Below are positions 1 to 8,822 of a stretch of 64,000 bases of DNA, one piece after another. The stretch lies in the NCBI RefSeq assembly GCF_026914185.1, contig NC_070558.1, positions 3,224,001 through 3,288,000 of the forward strand, in the 5' to 3' direction. The position numbers and the translations under genes are program-made. Numbering within the stretch: position 1 is the first letter of the stretch; the number at the start of each line of letters is the position of its first letter. Source of the stretch: Puccinia triticina (Eukaryota > Basidiomycota > Pucciniomycetes > Pucciniales > Pucciniaceae). The notes beneath the pieces are model-generated. The model had not been told where the DNA came from and ran no database searches. It saw only the letters and a list, made by a program, of their open reading frames with translations.

Positions 1-634
1 GCAAGCGGCAGAGACGACAGGTGTTGGCGTGAGAGCGGAGCTTGGCGGATGACGTACGTGTGTGTATAGCGCCTGACGGATGACGAGTGTGCGTGTGTGA
101 ATGGAGTTAGCGGATGGCGTGCGTGGGAGGCGGGCGGAGGATATCTTTTAGTTCTCTTCCTTTTCTCTATAAAACCACGGTGGGGGAGGAAGGATCCGGG
201 GGGATCATACTCCCCACAGACTCTCTTTTACGGTTTTTTACTTTACTTTGCGGATTGTTGTGCTTCTTTTACTTTGCGTACGTTGCGGACTTGCTTTACG
301 TGTTACCATTGTGCTTGCTTTACGGCTGTTTTCTTGCGGTTGTTGCGGAGTTATCTTCTTTATGCGGCGGAGCTTTATTTTACTGTTTACTTTGTGGAGC
401 TGGATTATTTTACGTTTTTTACTTTATTTACCCCACTCAGAGCCCTACAACACGGTGGAACTGTGGAGCGGAGTTTCTCCAGATCACCCGACTTTACCTG
501 GGAATCATCTTGGAGCGGCGGGGTCCTGACATTTCTACGCAGTGTCCACTTTTGTTCATCACACCGTGACATTGAATATTGTTTGGGTGGAGACTTTGAA
601 TACAACATGAAGTTTCTTCAAATAATAATGGAAT
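1..634. other. Probable retroelement or LTR edge, no gene recognised
   Basis: GC-rich start followed by pyrimidine-rich, word-repetitive sequence (TACTTT and GCGG words recur from 230 to 420). A TATA-like box (TATAAAA) lies near 169-175. I see no conserved domain in the overlapping short reading frames, which look like shadows of low-complexity sequence. It could be the LTR or 3' end of an element that begins outside the window, but neither end can be placed. Confidence 0.3.
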
Positions 635-686
635 AACCTTCAAATATAATTTGAACTCCGCTGAGTTCAAATTATAATTGAAGGTT
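635..686. repeat. Near-perfect inverted repeat (hairpin)
   Basis: Two 23-bp arms (635-657 and 664-686) separated by 6 bp; each begins or ends with AACCTTCAAAT or its complement. The arms differ at two positions. It may be a small fold-back element or a palindromic transposon end. Confidence 0.7.
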
Positions 687-943
687 GACTTCGGGATACC
701 ATGGGATTTTAATCAAAGCAAACTCAATTGAAATTTGAACGTACCTTGGAGAGTACTCAATGTTTGAAATGAAATCAATATGTCTGGGATGCAGACCCGG
801 GGAATTGATCCCTTGTACCCGCCCCACACCCCCCCTAGCAATTTCCTTGTTCTGCTTGCCAGGGTTCAAATGGCTCAGAGCCCCACAAGGGGCACTCATT
901 TTGTGTACATAGGATTGTAATATCATTGCTTATTGTGTATAAT

Positions 944-1063
944 CTTGTGTATCTGGGAGGTAGGTGTAGCAAACTAACAAGATAATAAACAGTGGGGGGG
1001 AGACTCGTGTATCTGGGAGGTAGGTCTAGCAAACTAACTAGATAATAAACTGGGGGGGGGGAG
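944..1063. repeat. Tandem duplication, about 60 bp x 2, followed by GA-rich tract
   Basis: The segment with GTGTATCTGGGAGGTAGG and AGATAATAAAC occurs at 944-1003 and again at 1004-1063 with few changes. A purine-rich (GA)n stretch follows at about 1080-1130. Confidence 0.75.
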
Positions 1064-1779
1064 GAGGCATATGGATTGGAGGAGAGAGATAGATGTAGGG
1101 AGAGAGAGAGAGCAAGAGGGAGGGGGAGGAAGGAGCGGATAAGTGACACTAGTTTGGTGGTCCAAGTTCAATCTTGACCTCAGGCGTATTTTGGGCTTGG
1201 AGAATAGATTGCGCACGCGCCTCGACCTCTTCTTCAGATGGAGGTTGTTGATCTGTTGGTTCATGACTCCGGATGGTTTTCACATCATCCCAGAGTTGCT
1301 TGTCAATGTCAAAAACTAGCTTAGCATAAGCGGTACCATACCCCGGGGACTTCCTCCTTAATGAGGCAAGGTCCTTGTCAATGTCATCCCAGAATGACAC
1401 TTGCTTCGACTCGTTCTTGTTGCGCAGGTTGACCATGAAGCGGATGTAGCACATCCTTACCTTGGCCCCTGAGGTAATTCACTTGTCCGAGTGAATCTGC
1501 TTCGCACCGTGTTTTTTGAACGTCGGATGGAACAAGGAGTAGATGTTGGCAATGCAAGTCCAAAGGGATGGTACCTTGTCCAATCCTTTTCCCGTCATGC
1601 CGGCCTTGAGCAAACTAGCCAGAATCGACTTCTGCTCTTTGATACATTTGGAAACAAGGGTGTCGAAGTGCTCCTTGGCTGCGCCTTTGTTGTAGTTGGG
1701 CGGTAGATGAGTCGCACGGAATTCTGGGGGTTCCTTTGTAATGGCAGCCTGGCAACACCCAATATCAGTTTGTTATCGG

Positions 1780-2801
1780 CAGGGCATAGCACGGTGGTAT
1801 TTGACGCGTTTTTTGGGCCCCTTGAATACTGATTTGTCGAATATTCGAGTATTCGGAGATATTTGACGGAAAAACTCCAAAATACATTAAAAACACCAAA
1901 AAATTACATTTTTTGTGTTTTTGACTTATTTTGGCCCATTTCTGGGCCATATAATTTTGAGGAGGTCATCCTTCGAACATATAATGGTGCCAAAGGCGCT
2001 TATAATATTGCCAGAGGCATATCTCATAATGGCGGACGCACTATTCAGAGTGCCGGACGCACTTTTGATAGTGCCGGACGCACTTTTCATAGTGGCGGGC
2101 GCACTTTTGATAGTGGTGGACTCACTATTCAGAGTTCTGGACACACTTTTGATAGTGCCGGACGCACTTTTGATAGTGCCGGATGCACTTTTGATAGTGC
2201 CAGATGCACTTTTGATAGTGCCGGACGCACTCTTCATAGTGGCGGATGCACTTTTCATAGTGGCGGACACACTGTTGATAGTGGCGGAATCACTGCCGGA
2301 TGCACTTTTGATAGTGCCGGACGCACTCTTCATAGTGGCGGACGCACTTTTCACAGTGACGGACACAATTTTGATAGTGGCGGACTCACTATTCAGAGTG
2401 CTGGACACACTTTGGATAGTGGCGGACTCACTTTTCATAGTGGCAGACACACTTTTCAAAGTGGTGGACGCACTTTTCAAAGTGGCGGACGCACTTTTCA
2501 ACGTGGCGGACGCACTTTGCATAGTGGCAGACACAACTATTGTAGTGGCGGACACACTTTTCAAAGTGCCAGAGGCAGATTTTTTTTGTGTTGCATCAAA
2601 GGGGCTGGTATAGGGCCTGTGCAAACTCATCTGGGGCCTTTGGGCCCCAGAGAAGCTTGCATTGGCCCTCTACGCGCCCCTTTGAGCCATTATTTGAATT
2701 TTTTCAAATATTCGAGCTTAAATTTGCCCAGGCATTATTTGACTTGAATTGAATTCAAATACAAATACTCAAATCGATTCGATTCGATGTGCTATGCCCT
2801 G
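1780..2801. mobile_element. Non-autonomous hAT element (MITE), 1,022 bp
   Basis: Perfect 13-bp terminal inverted repeats (CAGGGCATAGCAC at 1780-1792 and its complement at 2789-2801) are flanked by a perfect 8-bp target duplication, GTTATCGG (1772-1779 and 2802-2809). An 8-bp duplication with CA-type ends is characteristic of hAT transposons. There is no transposase. Subterminal AAATATTCGA-like words occur at both ends and the middle is a tandem array. It lies in the last intron of the minus-strand gene relic. Confidence 0.9.
2026..2575. repeat. 21-bp tandem array inside hAT MITE
   Basis: About 26 diverged 21-bp units of the form AGTGCCGGACGCACTTTTGAT, each holding a small GTGC/GCAC palindrome. 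Because 21 is divisible by three, all frames stay open and produce artificial repetitive peptides; this is not protein-coding sequence. Confidence 0.85.
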
Positions 2802-3983
2802 GTTATCGGAGCAGGCTGAGGCAGGAAGAGATTTGCATACCGTGACACAATTGAAAGGTGTGTCTGAGACCTTCAAGCAATGTGACGCCCGGCTGCCATA
2901 GGACTGAAGGTCCTCTTGAAGGAGGAATTCTCAAACAGTGTTTTGGAGGTAAGACTTGAACTGTGTACTATACCCCTGCGTGGGGTCGGGCGTGGACTGG
3001 GGCGGAGTCGGGTCAGCAATGGTCATCAGCAACGGCTGCGGAGGAGGGGGGCCCCGGTGGAGTGCCAGCAGCAAGATGGCCAGTGTGCGTTCCTCTGCGG
3101 ACATCTACAATGAATATGGAGTTAGTTCTTGTAACCCCAGCGGATAAGCTGAAATCTCACCTGGATTAGGGGCTGTGCACGTTGGATCAAGTCGGGGCTG
3201 AGGGTGAAGGTGCTCTCGATTGTTTGGAGGGCGTTCCCAATCAACTCAAGGTTGTCCGGGCGGACTCCAACAGAGCCCGTAACACTCGATTGGGAAGAAC
3301 GGCTATGGGCCGGACTGGTACTAGGGGAGCTGTAGTTTATGCCGGGGTTGGCTCCAGGCATACCAGGACTGGGATGCGGGGCGTATGGGGAGGGTGGTGG
3401 ACCCATTCAGGTATATCCTGCGTTTGGTGCGGCCCAGCTTGGCTCAGGCAAGATGAAACGGCTGGGGTAGGGGGCTGTTAGGGAATAGGCTTACAGGAAG
3501 ACAGGGGCACAAAACACTGCCCTTGGCGCCAAGGAATCACTCACCAGGGTCAATTGGAGCTTGAGCAAGGCCCAGAGATCCGATTCCCCAATCCCCAAGG
3601 GCTCGCATGCCCTGATCAGGCTTGTTGCTGAGTTGGATCCCCTCGTGCCCTTGGCCTTGATGTTCAGGGTGCGCCATTGGGTGGGGACCGGTGTTGTATC
3701 CGTGTGAGTCCAAGCAAGGCCCATGTGGAGACATGTTGGAGTAGTTGTACTGCCCATGATTGAGTCGTCCGTGGTTTGCAAGGTGAGGATTTAACTGCTG
3801 GCCCCGGGGCACTGTTGGATCGGCAGCCAACGGATTGGGGTTGCTGTTGAGCTGATCCCATGTGGGGTGCCCGCTGTGTTGAGTTGTCTGTTAGTCTGCT
3901 ACCATGATGTATCACCACAGTATGGAGGGCTGTTGGATTGACCCATGAGCACTACCAACCAACCACCCAGCTGGCAGCCACAA

Positions 3984-4068
3984 GCGTCTGTAGCCTAGTT
4001 GGTAAAGGCAGCACTCTAGTATGTGTCTCAGCATAGCTGAGGTCGTGAGTTTGACTCTCACCAGACAC
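3984..4068 (+). tRNA. tRNA-like (class II shape) domain in 5' TRIM LTR
   Basis: An 85-nt segment folds like a Ser/Leu-type tRNA. The acceptor stem (3984-3990 with 4062-4068) pairs at 6 of 7 positions. A 4-bp D stem (GCCT/AGGC), a long variable arm (CTCAGC/GCTGAG) and a perfect 5-bp T stem (GTGAG/CTCAC) follow. TAGCCTAGTTGG matches a Pol III A box. The anticodon arm is aberrant (4-bp stem, 8-nt loop), so this is probably not a working tRNA but a retained Pol III promoter or structural domain. Confidence 0.55.
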
Positions 4069-4091
4069 GTCTTCATTTTACAGTCTCTACA

Positions 4092-4108
4092 GGTTATGAG
4101 CCCAGAGC
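4092..4108 (+). promoter_or_regulatory. TRIM primer binding site (half-tRNA, initiator Met)
   Basis: GGTTATGAGCCCAG directly follows the 5' LTR and complements the anticodon stem-loop of eukaryotic initiator tRNA-Met. Drosophila copia is known to use this internal rather than 3'-terminal priming site. A related sequence follows the Copia LTR at 62964. Confidence 0.7.
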
Positions 4109-4405
4109 TACCTGAGCGCAACTTGCTTACAATAGAGACTTGATGAATTTGTGAATTCTTACTTGTAAGACCACGCAAACCCCTATAAGCCTACATCTAG
4201 ATCATGGGTTCAATCCCTACGCTGATCATCTTTCCTGGGTCTCATTCCCACTCTCTCTTGGGGTCAATCCCCACTTCCCATCATGTAGCAAGGGGGGGTG
4301 TTGAGTTGTCTGTTAGTCTGCTACCATGATGTATCACCACAGTATGGAGGGCTGTCGGATTGACCCATGAGCACTACCAACCAACCACCCAGCTGGCAGC
4401 CACAA

Positions 4406-4490
4406 GCGCCTGTAGCCTAGTTGGTAAAGGCAGCACTCTAGTATGTGTCTCAGCATAGCTGAGGTTGTGAGTTCAACTCTCACCAGACAC
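4406..4490 (+). tRNA. tRNA-like domain in 3' TRIM LTR
   Basis: Same 85-nt fold as in the 5' LTR. The T loop here reads TTCAACT, fitting the TTCRANY consensus, and the variable-arm and T-stem pairings are unchanged. The acceptor 5' strand reads GCGCCTG. Confidence 0.5.
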
Positions 4491-4513
4491 GTCTTCATTT
4501 TACAGTCTCTACA

Positions 4514-5010
4514 CGCTGAGGGGCTGCGACATGTCTCGGCGATCTTCCTAAAGTGTTTTGGGAGACCAGGAGTGATAAAATTGTTGGGGTAAGTCGTATC
4601 AGGGCCATTCAGATATGGGATAGTGGGATAGGGGACTTACGGGTGATGATTGATTGGTTTCAGATGTTCCAAGGGCAATATTGAAACTGGTGGGATTGGT
4701 GGGATGATGTTTGCAATCTTCTTGGTTGGCAAAGAGCAAAGATCAAGACAAAAGTGCTTCAATCAAGACGTGGCCGAATACTCACCAAAGACAAACGCGA
4801 GCTCATGTTGCACGTAAAGGCCCGGTGACCTCTGATATAATTTGACTTTCCAAACAAGCCGGACTTCTGCCCGAGTCGGAGAAAAACCTGGACATTTGCT
4901 GCGGACTAGGCTGCAGTGTGGGCCCAATCTGCCTGCGCGCGGAGCCAAATCCTGCCCTCCGTGCAGTCTCTTTTGAAAACCTTCAACCTGCTGAAGCACT
5001 TTTTGGCAGA
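4514..5010 (-). other. 5' part of the minus-strand relic; exon limits unresolved
   Basis: Minus-strand sequence contains plausible splice sites: a donor GTAAGT near 4640 with an acceptor CTTTAG near 4549, and a donor GTGAGT near 4789. Several ATGs exist but no single chain of exons reaches the downstream frame without a phase conflict, so I leave the 5' end open. Confidence 0.3.
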
Positions 5011-5018
5011 TTTATACC
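5010..5018 (-). promoter_or_regulatory. TATA box for minus-strand relic
   Basis: GGGTATAAAT on the minus strand, upstream of the first plausible exon. With the plus-strand relic starting at 5202, the 5010-5200 interval is a compact divergent promoter region. Confidence 0.4.
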
Positions 5019-5201
5019 CTCATTCTATCCAATCAAATTCTGCAAGAAGGTCTCAATCAAATAAATATCTTCAAAAGCATCAAATTCAATCTAGCAAAAA
5101 GCCTCCCTCCCTACTTTCATAATTATCCAGCCATTCAAGGTCTTCAAGGATTACAAAATACAAACATAGTGACCGGGGCCAATCCTCCCTGCCTGCTGCT
5201 C

Positions 5202-6480
5202 ATGAATCCCCCAAATCCAAGCGGTCACCAATCAGTGGCTCCAACCAATCATCCTGGTGAGTGCTACATTGGGTTCTGCATTGGTGCATGTGGTGAGATT
5301 CTGATGAGGTGTTGGATTATGTTTCATAATATGTTGACCTCAGGTTTTGAGGCAAATTTAGATCCTGATGGCAGATACCTATACAGATGTGTGATATGTA
5401 AATCAAAATGGGCCAAGGAGAGCAACATTCCATTACACCTTCAAACCAGAACACATATGAACAATTGGACGGAACTCCAGAGTTTCCAAAATGCAATGGC
5501 TCAATCAAATTCTCAAGCACAGGGTTCTACCTCTGCACTCCCTCACACTTGGGACCAGGTGCCTGCAGTGCCCCAAGTTGAATTTCATCATGAAGATATT
5601 GCTTTCCCTCATATGGGAGCAGCAGAGCCTCATATTGTGGATGTAGACATGAATGACAGTGATGCTTTTGGTTTTGGATCAAGCAAACAAGGCGAAGTCA
5701 TGGGTGGTGAACAAGGCATGCTTCAGTGGGTGTAAGGACTCCGTTTGAGTCCTTCACTGGTCGTCGTTGAGGGGCACGAAAGACAAGGCAAAAGCCTAAG
5801 AAACCGTCTAGTACCAACGTAGGGGCTGTATTGCAGGTATCTAGCCGGGAGAGAGTGAAGCTCTCTCATATGTAAGTACAACTAGATCATAAGGGATTGA
5901 GAAGAATGAAAGATAGCTTACCTAGCCGGGAGAGAGTGAAGCTCTCTGCTGGACTAGGGAAGTAGCAGGAGGAGACTAAGTACTCTTGTAGCTTATGTAA
6001 TACTTGTGATAGCTCTTGTGAAAGGTTATTGTGAGACTCCAGGGATGGGGGCTTACAGTGGGTTCATGATGCACTGATGGCTGGTTTGATGGAAGATGAA
6101 GTGTTATCCCCTGGTCACGATGAGGATGAGGATGAAAAATCAGATGCAACAATGGAAAATTTGAATTGGTTTCCCTTCAGGTCCAAGGGTGTGAGTAGTT
6201 GATTTACCCTTGAAAGTTGAAGTATGAATCCTGGCTGATCGGACCAAGCCATGACTACCATACAAACTCCCAGCATCTGGTCTCAGCACTCATGCTAGGC
6301 CATCTGCACAATTGCTTATCCCGCACCATGTATCACCAGTTGCGGGCCATGCTACTTGTGTGTGGCATGAAGTTGCCCCATTGGGACAGCATCAAACAAA
6401 ACCGGGATTTGATCCGGAAGACTGTAGATGTGAAAATCAACAAGCATGTCTCCATATTTAATAATAGAGAATGTCAAAAC
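5202..6480 (+). pseudogene. C2H2 zinc-finger, transposase-like relic (rust multi-copy family)
   Basis: Reconstructed exons: 5202-5256, 5344-5730 (interrupted by a solo LTR), 6063-6190, and 6274 to about 6480; introns 5257-5343 and 6191-6273 have GT-AG ends and correct phases. The start is the ATG at 5202, as longer frames upstream need a non-ATG start. Near residue 30 is a C2H2 finger (CVIC, then HLQTRTH, CX2CX12HX5H). Later come a WFPFRSKG block and LGHLHNCLSRTMYHQLRAML / LPHWDSI, which I associate with a transposase-like family in rusts, possibly Plavaka/KDZ-like; that link is from memory. The reading frame is cut at about 6480 by repeat DNA and the rest is absent, so the gene is dead. Confidence 0.55.
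5731..6057 (+). mobile_element. Solo LTR, family A (327 bp)
   Basis: Begins TGTAAGGACTCC and ends GGCTTACA, with a perfect 5-bp duplication GTGGG (5726-5730 and 6058-6062). Removing it restores the flanking reading frame. Its first 21 bp form a hairpin (AAGGACTC/GAGTCCTT). A module beginning CTAGCCGGGAGAG and containing a hairpin is duplicated identically at 5841-5866 and 5922-5947. A relative lies at 25484-25834. Confidence 0.85.
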
Positions 6481-7060
6481 GGACCCAGGTATAATTTACA
6501 CCGCCGGTACCCACGTGTTTTTTTCCAAAAACAGGCACCCGGCACCGCATCCGGCACCGCCTGGTGGGTACCAGCGGTCTTTTAGGCGGGTACCAGCGGT
6601 CTTTTAGGCGGGTACCAGCGGTACCCGCCAGATTTTTTTCATCAAAAAGGTCACCAAGAGGTGTCCTTGATGACCGGAATGGACGCGTCATCAAGAGGTT
6701 CTCCCCTTGATGACCGCAACAGGTCGGTCATTGAGGGGAGGACCTCTCAATGACCAGAAAAGCAATGACCGACCTGTTCCGGTCTCATTGAGGGTGCTCC
6801 CCCAACAACCAGCACACACTTGTCATCGAGGGGAGTGACAACTCCCCTCAATGTTTGCACCAGGGACCATCCTCGATGACCGGTCCTGGCCAATGACCGG
6901 TCTATTGTCAGTCATTGAGGGCAGCTCAGAGCGGGCCAAGGGCCGGGGGTTACCCGATTAACCCAGTGGGGGAAAGCGGTACTTAGGGGCGGTACCCAGG
7001 TACCGCACCGCTTTTTCCAAAAAAACGGGCACCCGGCACCGCCTGGCGGGTAAGGTTTTC
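6481..7060. repeat. GGTACC-rich unclassified insertion with hairpin array
   Basis: Directly repeated GC-rich ends (about 6500-6560 and 6985-7050) share a T-rich stretch next to GGCACCCGGCACCGC. They flank a block of GATGACC/GGTCATC palindromes (about 6650-6930). It truncates the relic at 5202-6480. I could not find a convincing target duplication, so the class is unknown. Confidence 0.5.
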
Positions 7061-7405
7061 ACCGGAGTTTCTCCGGCAACTCCGGCGGATATCCCAGATA
7101 TTTGCCGGATTGAGTTTCCACTTGATTATTCCTTGAATTATTTCCCAAATATTGGGATAAAAATCAAGGAGTATTTGAAATCCCAACAAGTGGGGCCACT
7201 TTGAATTTTTTTCAATAATTTTCCATCACTTTGAACGGCGTTCGGAAAAGATGCAAGGAAGTGCGTCCGTGGTGTAGGGTTTGGGCGCAAATCAATCCCT
7301 CACCTGATATCGTGCAGACAGGGTGGGCGGGAGGAGTCAGAGCAACCCTGATGATCTGAGGGGGGAAGTGTTGCAGCTATGAGCTTGAGACTTCATCTGC
7401 AGGGG
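7061..7405. other. No gene recognised
   Basis: AT-rich, with short inverted words (for example CCGGAGTTTCTCCGG) but no open reading frame with recognisable content and no provable element ends. Confidence 0.5.
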
Positions 7406-7410
7406 GACTC

Positions 7411-7625
7411 TGTAGAGACTGTACAATGAAGATGTGTCTGGTGAGAGTCGAACTCACGACCTCAGCTATGCTGAGACACATACTAGAGTGCTGCCTTTAC
7501 CAACTAGGCTACAGACGCTTGTGGCTGCCAGCTGGGTGGTTGGTTGGTAGTGCTCATGGGTCAATCCGACAGCCCTCCATACTGTGGTGATACATCATGG
7601 TAGCAGACTAACAGACAACTCAACA
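7411..7625 (-). mobile_element. Solo LTR of the TRIM family
   Basis: Reverse-oriented 215-bp copy of the TRIM LTR, flanked by a perfect 5-bp duplication GACTC (7406-7410 and 7626-7630). It was left by recombination between the LTRs of a former full element. It keeps CpG at several sites where one LTR of the intact TRIM has TG or CA. Confidence 0.92.
7434..7518 (-). tRNA. tRNA-like domain in solo TRIM LTR
   Basis: Third copy of the class II tRNA-like fold. Its T loop is the canonical TTCGACT, so box B (GTTCGACTC) is the best preserved of the three, and the variable and T stems are intact. Confidence 0.5.
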
Positions 7626-7796
7626 GACTCGAGCTTACACCCGTGTTGGGAGTTACAATTACCAAGGGAATAACTCTATTCATCTCATCAGTTAGAGTTA
7701 TGCAATCTTGTACAAGTGTCTACTAGCTACTGCGGCTGCGCCCCCTGTTGTATGTAGTTTACTCAGCTTGTCGGAACCGGTCCCGCTCTTTCCTCA

Positions 7797-7937
7797 CCAA
7801 GAGTTGGACCAATACCAACCAATCCTGAGCTGATCCGGCGACGTGTTTCTTGTTGTCAGGTGAGTAATCAATACCAAGAGTTGGATTGATACCAAGCAAT
7901 CCTGAGCTGATCCGGCGACATGTTTCTTGTTGTCAGA
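7797..7937. repeat. Tandem duplication, about 76-bp spacing x 2
   Basis: Sequence with CAATCCTGAGCTGATCCGGC and TTTCTTGTTGTCAG occurs at 7797-7861 and again at 7873-7937 with few changes. The 7940-8215 stretch after it has no recognisable gene. Confidence 0.75.
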
Positions 7938-8224
7938 CTCACAGAGAGTATCAGTTCTTATACACCGCGGGACAAGTGGGGCGTCAAATTGGCGGCAACC
8001 GTGGCGCCAACCCCGCATGGGAAACTACGCCTCAATGGCGCGCTGTGACAATACCCTCCACAGGCGCTCGCTATACACCCATGTGGCGAGTGGGGTGATG
8101 CCCCACATGCGTCACATAAGTCGAACAACCAGGGGGAGAGGATTGACGCCTGTCAGTGTGGGAAAAAGAATTATCTGACTGCTTGCAGGGGTCAAACACG
8201 CGGCTCGGCCGCGCATGATCAGCT

Positions 8225-8813
8225 CAAACTTAGCAAGTTCCTCAAGACTTCGGGGCTGAACTTGCGAAGTAAGCCTCCGTCAGGAGGGACTTAGACCCTA
8301 GTGCCCCAAGCTCGAGTAGCAAGAATGGAATTTTGGGGTACTTTGGTTTTTTTTCTATAGCTCACCTCTCACACCCACTCCCATGTGATTAGCTCAAGGT
8401 CAGCAGAAGATGCTGGAGAGAAGAGTAGAAATTATTCTATCTCCATTGATCCCCTCTACGTTTTATTGTGGACAGAACTGTGGAACTGAGGTTCTGAGCA
8501 CAGACCTTTTCCATGTAAAATCCACAGATTCAGTGTTTTTGATGTTTTTTTTTTGGAGTGGAGGGAATGGATTGAGATGCCTCAAATTATCCAGGTTGGA
8601 CGGGCAAAAGCCAGTCTTCAACCATAACAAATTTCTCTCAAGAAGGTTTTGGAAGCAAGGAATTATACACTTTTGAAAATTCCTCCCACCAAAATCTAGA
8701 ATCTTGCCCCCGCAAAAAGGGGCAATAATGCACAAGTCCCTCCTGCTGAGGGCTGTTGGAGGCTTGCTTTTCAAGACACACACCTGCAGCAGCAAGGGAC
8801 TTGGTTAAGTTTG
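8225..8813. mobile_element. Mutator-like MITE (589 bp)
   Basis: Ends CAAACTTAGC and GTTAAGTTTG, flanked by a 9-bp duplication with one mismatch (TGATCAGCT 8216-8224, TGCTCAGCT 8814-8822). Subterminal modules combine AAGTCCCTC-like and GAGGGACTT-like arms. The interior is homologous, in reverse, to 54517-55108. Nine-bp duplications are typical of Mutator-like elements. No transposase. Confidence 0.8.
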
Positions 8814-8822
8814 TGCTCAGCT

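Larger units (their letters stand above)
3877..4513 (+). mobile_element. Complete TRIM (miniature LTR retrotransposon)
   Basis: Two 215-bp direct LTRs (3877-4091 and 4299-4513, five differences) begin TGTTGAGTTG and end TCTCTACA. They enclose only 207 bp of internal DNA and are flanked by a perfect 5-bp duplication, CGCTG (3872-3876 and 4514-4518). The internal region starts GGTTATGAGCCCAG, complementary to the anticodon arm of initiator tRNA-Met (a half-tRNA primer site). It ends in a purine tract (AAGGGGGGG) just before the second LTR. No protein is encoded. Each LTR carries a tRNA-like domain. The insertion breaks an exon of the neighbouring relic. A solo copy of the LTR lies at 7411-7625. 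Confidence 0.92.
1149..4547 (-). pseudogene. Multi-exon rust-type gene of unknown function, broken
   Basis: I rebuilt four minus-strand exons whose phases all agree: 4547-3545, 3474-3161, 3104-2841 and 1748-1149, with GT-AG introns. The N-terminal half is rich in Pro, Gln, His and Gly. The C-terminal half is more globular, with blocks such as SYGSRASHCLKVSDTPFNCV and FRATHLPPNYNKGAAKEHFD. I associate these with a multi-copy rust family of unknown function and recognise no catalytic motif. The copy is dead: in-frame TGA codons lie at 3407-3409, 2931-2933 and 1479-1481, and a TRIM at 3877-4513 splits the first exon. A hAT MITE (1780-2801) sits in the last intron, which is about 60 bp without it. 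At least one further exon probably lies upstream (4600-4990), so the start is unresolved. It diverges from the relic at 5202 and may share its promoter region. Confidence 0.6.

Noticed and set aside
1863..2747. Long frames on both strands with repeated RTFDSAG- or ALLIVPD-type peptides
   Set aside because: They are translations of a 21-bp tandem repeat inside a MITE; period divisible by three keeps every frame open.
3984..4068. Functional Ser/Leu tRNA gene
   Set aside because: Anticodon arm has the wrong loop size and the sequence is embedded in LTRs at all three places, so I treat it as tRNA-like only.
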